NCBI GenBank assembly: GCA_028715505.1
Contig: JAQURS010000002.1
Span: 1-38,657 of the forward strand
DNA length: 38,657 nucleotides
Reading direction: 5' to 3'
From: Patescibacteria group bacterium
GTDB taxonomy: Bacteria; Patescibacteriota; Patescibacteriia; 2-12-FULL-60-25
Shown here piece by piece: positions 24,363 through 29,253 of this stretch (position 1 is the stretch's first letter; each line of letters begins with the position of its first letter). Made by a program: the position numbers and the translations under genes. The notes under the pieces were generated by a model, which was not told the DNA's origin, made no database searches, and saw only the letters and a program-made list of their open reading frames with translations.

Positions 24363-25022
24363 TCAGAGATGAATAGAGGGATCTGGGGGAGGCTCACGGG
24401 TTCTTTCCATTAGACACTGGATTTGGTCAGCGTCTTTTCGCAAGTCGGGTGTAGAGAAGTTGAACACCATGCCACAGTGGCAGATGGAGAGCTGCTCGTG
24501 TTCGGCCATGCAGCGTTCGCCTTCTTTGATCCCTTGCGGCGCGCATATCTCGCCAAATCGACAGGATTTGAGCACAGGTTCACCTGGCGGGCGACAGGCG
24601 TTGCGGTAGAGCGTGTCTCCAAAGAGATCGTACTCTTCGCTTGTCACCCATAAGCCGTGCGAGCATACGAAGCCCTTGGTGGCATTCTGGTCTCCAGAGC
24701 TTATGCTCATGATGCAAGGAACGCCATTTTCCCAGCAATGGCATGTTTTACTTTCTGAACAATCCGTTAACACGGGGACTTGATAGTGCTTACCCTTGAT
24801 GATGGTATCACGGAATATGGGCGTAGCTTCCGTCTCCTCGGACGAAGGGACAGGTTCAGGCGGCTGGTCAACGCGTGACGAGGCAGATTGTGACGCGACA
24901 GGGCAGGGCGTCTCGAGCGCTTTGTTAGTTTTGATTTGGTCTGCCACAATAGCGGTGATAATAGCCACGACCAAACCGGCCGCAATGAACAGCCAGGGGT
25001 TGCTCTTGTGCTCGTTTGTCAC
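24363..25022 (-). CDS. Membrane-anchored cysteine-rich protein, paralog 2
   Basis: Second of the tandem family. The 219-residue protein has a transmembrane helix (about 9-28, 'PWLFIAAGLVVAIITAIVA'), a Ser/Pro/Glu stalk (about 38-68), and a C-terminal domain with 12 cysteines in the shared spacing: C-x5-C-x-C-x6-C ('CSESKTCHCWENGVPC'), 'VCSHGLW', 'YRNACRPPGEPVLKSC', C-x5-C ('CRFGEIC'), x10, C, x9, C-x-C, 'GMVFNFSTPDLR', and a final Cys. The start is a GTG at 25022, preceded by AAAGGAG nine nt upstream, and agrees with the position of the transmembrane helix. The promoter and terminator are clear. The region 'VCSxGLVxxxE..L.....YRN.CRP.G.P.LK.C' is almost the same in paralog 3. Confidence 0.85.
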   Translation of the reverse strand: MTNEHKSNPWLFIAAGLVVAIITAIVADQIKTNKALETPCPVASQSASSRVDQPPEPVPSSEETEATPIFRDTIIKGKHYQVPVLTDCSESKTCHCWENGVPCIMSISSGDQNATKGFVCSHGLWVTSEEYDLFGDTLYRNACRPPGEPVLKSCRFGEICAPQGIKEGERCMAEHEQLSICHCGMVFNFSTPDLRKDADQIQCLMERTREPPPDPSIHL

Positions 25023-25071
25023 GTTTTGGCACTCCTTTTGTTGTCAAAGTCGTCAAAACCGCGCGAAAGTG

Positions 25072-25100
25072 ATGGTATGAACGATAGGTCTCTTTGTCAA
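25072..25100 (-). promoter_or_regulatory. Promoter of cysteine-rich paralog 2
   Basis: Minus strand: TTGACA (25100-25095), 17-bp spacer, TACCAT (25077-25072). Confidence 0.8.
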
Positions 25101-25126
25101 GAGGATGTGCAAATTTAGATTAAATA

Positions 25127-25150
25127 AAATAAGCCTCGGCGAGGGCCTTG
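25127..25150 (-). terminator. Terminator of cysteine-rich paralog 3
   Basis: Minus strand: AGCC/GGCT outer arms with inner GG/CC pairs, then TTATTTTATTT. Confidence 0.65.
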
Positions 25151-25152
25151 GC

Positions 25153-25764
25153 TCACAAGAAGATCGTGCAGGATTCGTTCGGATTCGGATACAGCTTATC
25201 GCACGCCTCGTCGTCTTCCAGCTTCATTCTAATCTCTGGCGTTGAAAAGTCGACGATTTTTCCGCAGTGGCAGAGCGAGATCCATCCTTTATCCAGGCAA
25301 GCCTGGCCTTCTCTGAGGTTTTGGGATGGGCACGACTCTCCGGTTTTGCATATTTTGAGCGCCGGCATGCCGCGCGGACGACAGACGTTGCGGTAGATCA
25401 TGCTGTCGTACAGATGTTGTTCAGCCGTGGTCATGACAACGCCATGGGAACAGACGAGGTTTTCTCCGAGCTTCGAATCGAAGCAGGTTTTTCCGTGCTC
25501 ATCACAGCCGCACGTAGGACCTTGAAAACAATTGCTTGGCGCGGCTGAAGCGGACGGGGAAGCGGGAATGGCGGTCGCACTCAAGTTGAGTTCAGCTTGA
25601 GGTTTCGTGGATGCCGAGGAGGACGGTTCTATCTTTTGGATTGCCAAAACCGGAGCCGGCGCGTTCAGCGACGAGTAGATCGAGTTTGCGACGCAGAAGA
25701 AGAAAAAGTAAACGCAAAACAGGATAAAGGCTTGCTTGGCGAACCTGGTGATTCGAATGAACAT
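25153..25764 (-). CDS. Membrane-anchored cysteine-rich protein, paralog 3
   Basis: Third of the tandem family, 203 residues: a basic N-terminus, a very hydrophobic helix (about 11-30, 'AFILFCVYFFFFCVANSIYSS'), an Ala/Pro/Ser stalk (about 44-75), and the cysteine-rich domain: C-x5-C-x-C-x6-C ('CFQGPTCGCDEHGKTC'), 'VCSHGVV', 'YRNVCRPRGMPALKIC', C-x5-C ('CKTGESC'), x10, C, x8, C-x-C, 'GKIVDFSTPEIR', and late Cys. The ATG at 25764 follows AAAGGAGC by a normal spacing. The helix itself has two Cys that the others lack. All three genes are on the same strand but each has its own promoter and terminator, so they are not one operon. Confidence 0.85.
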   Translation of the reverse strand: MFIRITRFAKQAFILFCVYFFFFCVANSIYSSLNAPAPVLAIQKIEPSSSASTKPQAELNLSATAIPASPSASAAPSNCFQGPTCGCDEHGKTCFDSKLGENLVCSHGVVMTTAEQHLYDSMIYRNVCRPRGMPALKICKTGESCPSQNLREGQACLDKGWISLCHCGKIVDFSTPEIRMKLEDDEACDKLYPNPNESCTIFL

Positions 25765-25803
25765 GGCTTTGCTCCTTTGAGGGCAAACTAACCGGTTGCG
25801 AGC

Positions 25804-25831
25804 AGCCTATCAAAAAAGGCTTCATTGTCAA
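25804..25831 (-). promoter_or_regulatory. Promoter of cysteine-rich paralog 3
   Basis: Minus strand: TTGACA (25831-25826), 16-bp spacer ending in TGA, TAGGCT (25809-25804). Confidence 0.8.
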
Positions 25832-25943
25832 TCCTTTTAATATAAATAGTGGTATTGAGTGGGGAATAATAGTATCCACATTAGAACAAAAAAAGAACAA
25901 TATTTTGGCTAAGATTAGAGTTAAATCAGCCTTTCTTTAAGGA

Positions 25944-25996
25944 TTGACCATAATCATAAAGTGGCATAAACTGGGTGTCAGTGGGAGACGGTGGGA
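25944..25996 (+). promoter_or_regulatory. mraZ promoter with overlapping four-repeat MraZ operator
   Basis: TTGACC (25944-25949), 17-bp spacer, TAAACT (25967-25972). Four TGGNN repeats, each 5 bp apart by a 5-bp spacer, start at 25962 (TGGCA), 25972 (TGGGT), 25982 (TGGGA) and 25992 (TGGGA). Direct TGGGN repeats with a 10-bp period are the known MraZ binding site, so MraZ probably represses its own operon. Confidence 0.85.
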
Positions 25997-26007
25997 ATAT
26001 AAGGTTG

Positions 26008-26025
26008 CCGCATCTAGGGATGCGG
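26008..26025 (+). promoter_or_regulatory. Hairpin in the mraZ leader
   Basis: CCGCATC and GATGCGG form a perfect 7-bp stem with a TAGG loop in the 5' untranslated region, 23 nt before the mraZ ATG. No T-run follows directly. Confidence 0.6.
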
Positions 26026-26048
26026 TTTAGCTTTCCCGCTTATTATTT

Positions 26049-26480
26049 ATGTTTATTGGAGAGTTTCATTTCTTACTCGATGACAAAGGGAGGCTTTCCG
26101 TACCTATCGGCTATCGCACCGCTTTGAACGATGGAGCAGTGGTAACGCGCGGGCTTGATCACACGCTTTTTCTTTATCCGAAAGAGCAGTGGAAGACCCT
26201 GGCAGCCAAAATAGCTGCCTTGCCGCTTTCTCAAGCGGATACCCGCGCCTTTGCCCGCCTCATGCTGGCCGGCGCCATGGAAGTGGCGATCGATAAATCC
26301 GGACGCATCTGCATTCCTGAGTACCTGCGAACTTACGCGGGGCTCACCAAGCAGGTCGTGATCTCGGGCTTGTATGATCGCCTGGAAATCTGGAACGAAG
26401 GCGCTTGGCAGGAGTATGTGGCCAAGACAGAAGCGAACGGCGATCAAATAGCTGAGCGGCTTGGACCTATCGGTTTATGA
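26049..26480 (+). CDS. mraZ: Transcriptional regulator MraZ
   Basis: A 143-residue DNA-binding protein, first gene of the division and cell wall cluster, which binds repeats in its own promoter. It holds two AbrB-like motifs in tandem: 'DDKGRLSVPIGYRTAL' near the N-terminus and 'DKSGRICIPEYLRTYAGL' (about 80-97), plus the family start 'FIGEFHFLLDDKGRLS'. Length is normal. It has no Shine-Dalgarno sequence; the leader of about 70 nt contains a hairpin. The 3' end overlaps rsmH by 4 bp (ATGA). Confidence 0.96.
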   Translation: MFIGEFHFLLDDKGRLSVPIGYRTALNDGAVVTRGLDHTLFLYPKEQWKTLAAKIAALPLSQADTRAFARLMLAGAMEVAIDKSGRICIPEYLRTYAGLTKQVVISGLYDRLEIWNEGAWQEYVAKTEANGDQIAERLGPIGL

Positions 26481-27409
26481 GCCAAGAACCAACCCTGCAC
26501 CGGGCCGTCATGGTCCCGGAAGTTATCGACGCTTTAAAGCCCCGCCCAGGCGGCCGCTATTTGGACGCTACCCTGGGAGGTGGGACGCATTCAGAAGAGT
26601 TGCTCAAACGTTCGGCTCCGAATGGCCAAGTTTTATCCCTTGATGTGGATCCCGCGGCCCTGACCCGCGCCCGCGAACGCCAAAAGGCTTACGGCCAAAG
26701 ATGGCGCATCGCGGAAGCCAATTTTCGCAACCTCAAAGGCGAGGCCGAAAATTCCGGCTGGGTGCCATTTGATGGCATCCTTTTTGACCTCGGTCTTTCG
26801 TCCGATGAGCTGGCTGACCCTTCCAAAGGGCTTTCGTTCCAAATCGACGGTCCTCTGGACATGAGATTGGGCCCCAAAGCCAACGAAGACGGCCTCACCG
26901 CCGAGACGATCGTTAACCGTTGGTCTGAAAAAGAGCTGATCGAGCTCATTCGGACCTTTGGAGAGGAAAAATTCGCGGTCAGGATCGCCAAAGCGATCAT
27001 TGAACGTCGCCGACAAAAAAAATTCGAGTCGACGCTCGATCTCGCGGACACGATTCAAGCATCCGTCCCGAAAACCTCACGGATTCATCCGGCAACCAGG
27101 ACCTTCCAAGCCTTGCGCATGGCGGTCAACGATGAACTAGCTTCCCTCAAACAAGCTTTGATGGATGCTGATTCGATCTTGGCGCCGGGCGGCACGGTTG
27201 CCGTCATTTCATTCCATTCCTTGGAAGATCGGATCGTCAAACAGACGTTCAAAAAATACAAAAATTACCAAATTAGCAAAAAACCTCTGAGCCCAAACGA
27301 GGCGGAGGTCAAAAATAACCCACGCGCCCGCAGCGCCAAGCTGCGCGCGGCACATAAAAACTCAACCAAAAATAATTATGTCACGGACGTACGCCATAGC
27401 TATGACTAG
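26477..27409 (+). CDS. rsmH: 16S rRNA (cytosine(1402)-N(4))-methyltransferase RsmH
   Basis: Methylates C1402 of 16S rRNA using S-adenosylmethionine. The 310-residue protein has the family start 'LHRAVMVPEVIDAL', SAM motif I 'YLDATLGGGTHSEELL', 'ILFDLGLSSDELAD', and the late 'PATRTFQALRMAVNDEL' and 'VAVISFHSLEDRIVKQTF' signatures. Length is normal. The 5' end overlaps mraZ by 4 bp and the 3' end overlaps the next gene by 8 bp. Confidence 0.97.
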   Translation: MSQEPTLHRAVMVPEVIDALKPRPGGRYLDATLGGGTHSEELLKRSAPNGQVLSLDVDPAALTRARERQKAYGQRWRIAEANFRNLKGEAENSGWVPFDGILFDLGLSSDELADPSKGLSFQIDGPLDMRLGPKANEDGLTAETIVNRWSEKELIELIRTFGEEKFAVRIAKAIIERRRQKKFESTLDLADTIQASVPKTSRIHPATRTFQALRMAVNDELASLKQALMDADSILAPGGTVAVISFHSLEDRIVKQTFKKYKNYQISKKPLSPNEAEVKNNPRARSAKLRAAHKNSTKNNYVTDVRHSYD

Positions 27410-27740
27410 GCCACACCAACGCTTCGGTTTTAAGGAACCGATTGGACGCCAGTTGCCACGGGGCGCCTTTGGATGGGGCTTGCTTTGTTTGGTCGTCTGG
27501 GTGAGCTTGGCGGGTATTTACGTCAGCCAAACCGTTACGGCCGCCCCGCGCGGAGATCAATTACAAAAATTGCAAAACAACGTCGACCAATTACAAAAAG
27601 ACGTGATGGCTTTGGAAGATACGACCGCCAAAGCTTCATCCTTGTATACCCTCGCTGAACGAGCGCAGGGACTCGGCCTGGTACAAGCCCAGAATCCCGA
27701 GTACATCAATCCTGCAGCCCATGCTTTCGTTCGGCGCTAA
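27402..27740 (+). CDS. FtsL-like septum protein
   Basis: The 112-residue protein has the FtsL layout: a short cytoplasmic N-terminus, one transmembrane helix (about 25-45, 'GWGLLCLVVWVSLAGIYVSQT'), and an extracytoplasmic coiled coil ('DQLQKLQNNVDQLQKDVMALED') ending 'RAQGLGLVQAQNPEYI', which resembles the 'A..LGMv.p....i' of FtsL/DivIC. It lies directly after rsmH, the usual place of ftsL, so it should join the FtsBL-type division complex. FtsL sequences diverge strongly; the call rests on layout and context. The ATG at 27402 (8-bp overlap with rsmH) was chosen; an in-frame ATG at 27378 is possible. No ftsI follows; there is a terminator instead. Confidence 0.75.
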   Translation: MTRPHQRFGFKEPIGRQLPRGAFGWGLLCLVVWVSLAGIYVSQTVTAAPRGDQLQKLQNNVDQLQKDVMALEDTTAKASSLYTLAERAQGLGLVQAQNPEYINPAAHAFVRR

Positions 27741-27760
27741 GGGTGTTTAAGGTCAGCCAA

Positions 27761-27797
27761 AATTCCTCCGGCCGCGCGTTTCCGGGGGAATTTTTTT
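27761..27797 (+). terminator. Terminator ending the mraZ-rsmH-ftsL unit
   Basis: AATTCCTCCGG and CCGGGGGAATT pair over 11 bp with one wobble, followed by seven T. Confidence 0.85.
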
Positions 27798-27798
27798 A

Positions 27799-27807
27799 TG
27801 CTATGAT
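27799..27807 (+). promoter_or_regulatory. Extended -10 promoter before the 27817 gene
   Basis: TGC immediately before TATGAT (27802-27807); the ATG at 27817 is 9 nt downstream. Confidence 0.6.
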
Positions 27808-27816
27808 CTGCTTGAT

Positions 27817-28809
27817 ATGCCGTCACAATACTCCAAGGAGTTCGCTAAAAACCTTTCAAGAGTAACGGATCCCGCGGAATTGGAAAAAGCCTTGCAGACA
27901 ATGATAGAAGAAATGCCGGAACAGGGTCAGGTTACTCGCGACCGTGCCGGTTATCTAATATTGGAAAACATAGACAGACTGCCTTCTGCGTCGCAGAGGA
28001 GTATCGTAAATTTTTTAAGACGCAATAATCCGAACGCATCACGGAAGCTTCGGGGCATGCTTGAGGGGATGGATCAAGAGATGAAACTCAAAGAGAAAGA
28101 GGAGCTTTTAGAACTTTCAACTTATGAGGACACCGTGGAGGGCCAGGAAGAGATCATCATGAAAGCAGTGGGTGATGATTATTTGACCGAGCGGATGCAG
28201 GAAACCCTGAGAAATAAAAAGAATTTAGGTGAACCAAGTCAAAAATTCACAGATTTCGTTTACGCACGAGGCTTTGATCTTGATAGCTCGGCATTATTAC
28301 TAGGCAAACCAGCCAAAGATTGTGCTGAACCTTGGCTAAGGGCAGAAATAGCCCATGAGTTGACTTTGGATTCGAAAAAAAGCGAATTGGCTGATGAGGC
28401 TGGTATTGATTTTGATTTTCCGTATGGGATCGGACTTGCCATAGATAGGGTGCTTGAGGCTGGCATTGAAAAATCAGCTGTCAGTGATATCATTTTTGCC
28501 TCACTTTACCCGGCAACTCCTGATAACTTCAGGCTGAGGAGTTCCTTCTTGCGTTGGGCGCAGGAGAACGGGGAAAAGGATTTGGTTTATGAGATATGCG
28601 CCATAGACTCGGAGGTTAAACCGCAAGTCCAGGAAAATGAGAAGCGTCTAGAATTTATGCGTAGAGTTTATGAGCATAGCGAGGAGGATAGGCGTAAACA
28701 TGAGGAGGAGAGCGGTCGTTTGAGGAAGGTTGTGAAGGAGAATACCGATGGACTCGCTTCGCCTAATAATCCTTTTGCAGAGCAGCTTAAAGGTTTTAAA
28801 CCAAAATAA
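27817..28809 (+). CDS. Unknown charged soluble protein
   Basis: Unrecognised 330-residue protein, very rich in Glu, Lys and Arg, mostly alpha-helical, with no signal or membrane segment. The N-terminus ('SKEFAKNLSRVTDPAELEKALQTMIEEMPEQ') and the tail ('VYEHSEEDRRKHEEESGRLRKVVKEN') should form helices or coiled coils. The middle ('KNLGEPSQKFTDFVYARGFDLDSSALLLGKPAKDCAEPWLRAEIAHELTL') has no motif I know. Its ATG is 9 nt after an extended -10 and has no ribosome binding site, like core genes nearby. It stands between the division cluster and a membrane/Clp gene pair, but is not transcribed with either. Confidence 0.75.
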   Translation: MPSQYSKEFAKNLSRVTDPAELEKALQTMIEEMPEQGQVTRDRAGYLILENIDRLPSASQRSIVNFLRRNNPNASRKLRGMLEGMDQEMKLKEKEELLELSTYEDTVEGQEEIIMKAVGDDYLTERMQETLRNKKNLGEPSQKFTDFVYARGFDLDSSALLLGKPAKDCAEPWLRAEIAHELTLDSKKSELADEAGIDFDFPYGIGLAIDRVLEAGIEKSAVSDIIFASLYPATPDNFRLRSSFLRWAQENGEKDLVYEICAIDSEVKPQVQENEKRLEFMRRVYEHSEEDRRKHEEESGRLRKVVKENTDGLASPNNPFAEQLKGFKPK

Positions 28810-28839
28810 GCAGTTGAAAAGGATTTTGAGTTGAAAATG

Positions 28840-28848
28840 TGCTATACT
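28840..28848 (+). promoter_or_regulatory. Extended -10 promoter of the 28857 operon
   Basis: TGC immediately before TATACT (28843-28848), 8 nt before the ATG at 28857. Confidence 0.65.
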
Positions 28849-28856
28849 GTGCCAAT

Positions 28857-29252
28857 ATGTTGCAAGGCACGGGGGCGCTCGCGCGATTGCTGTTCGTGGA
28901 TTTGATCGGCAGCGTGGCTTGGTTTCCGATTTGGTGGTACACGACGGGCATTAAACGGATGATCCAGTGGTGCCTGGATGGTTTGAATTACCGCGTGCGC
29001 CAATACGCATTCGCGGTTTGGATTAAGAATTTTTTCGTGCCCATGTACGGGCAATACGACTGGCAGGGCCGGTTGATCAGCGTTTTCATGCGAACGGTCG
29101 TGCTGATCGGGCGGGCAATCGCTTTGGTAGCCGAGGCTCTGGCTTACGTCTTTTTGGTTTTTGTTTGGGCCTTGCTTCCGCCTTTGGCATTCATCCTGGC
29201 TTTGCAAAACATTATGTCCGGGGCTTTTATGTCCCAGGTACCCAGGCCTTGA
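28857..29252 (+). CDS. Small membrane protein coupled to the Clp-like gene
   Basis: Unrecognised 131-residue membrane protein. Hydrophobic segments are about residues 7-30 ('ALARLLFVDLIGSVAWFPIWWY'-type) and about 83-118 ('VVLIGRAIALVAEALAYVFLVFVWALLPPLAFILAL'), with an amphipathic, aromatic-rich middle ('NFFVPMYGQYDWQGRLISVFMR'). Its stop codon lies 1 nt before the ATG of the membrane-tethered Clp-like gene, so they are cotranscribed and perhaps a complex. The ATG at 28857 was chosen because the -10 box lies 8 nt before it; the frame opens earlier (28839). Confidence 0.75.
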   Translation: MLQGTGALARLLFVDLIGSVAWFPIWWYTTGIKRMIQWCLDGLNYRVRQYAFAVWIKNFFVPMYGQYDWQGRLISVFMRTVVLIGRAIALVAEALAYVFLVFVWALLPPLAFILALQNIMSGAFMSQVPRP

Positions 29253-29253
29253 T

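Noticed and set aside
27378-27401. Longer start for the ftsL-like gene
   Set aside because: Possible, but the eight added codons lie wholly within rsmH and give no added family feature; the 8-bp overlap start is the more usual arrangement.
28839-28856. Earlier start for the 28857 membrane gene
   Set aside because: The first codons would overlap the -10 element, so they would not be transcribed from it.
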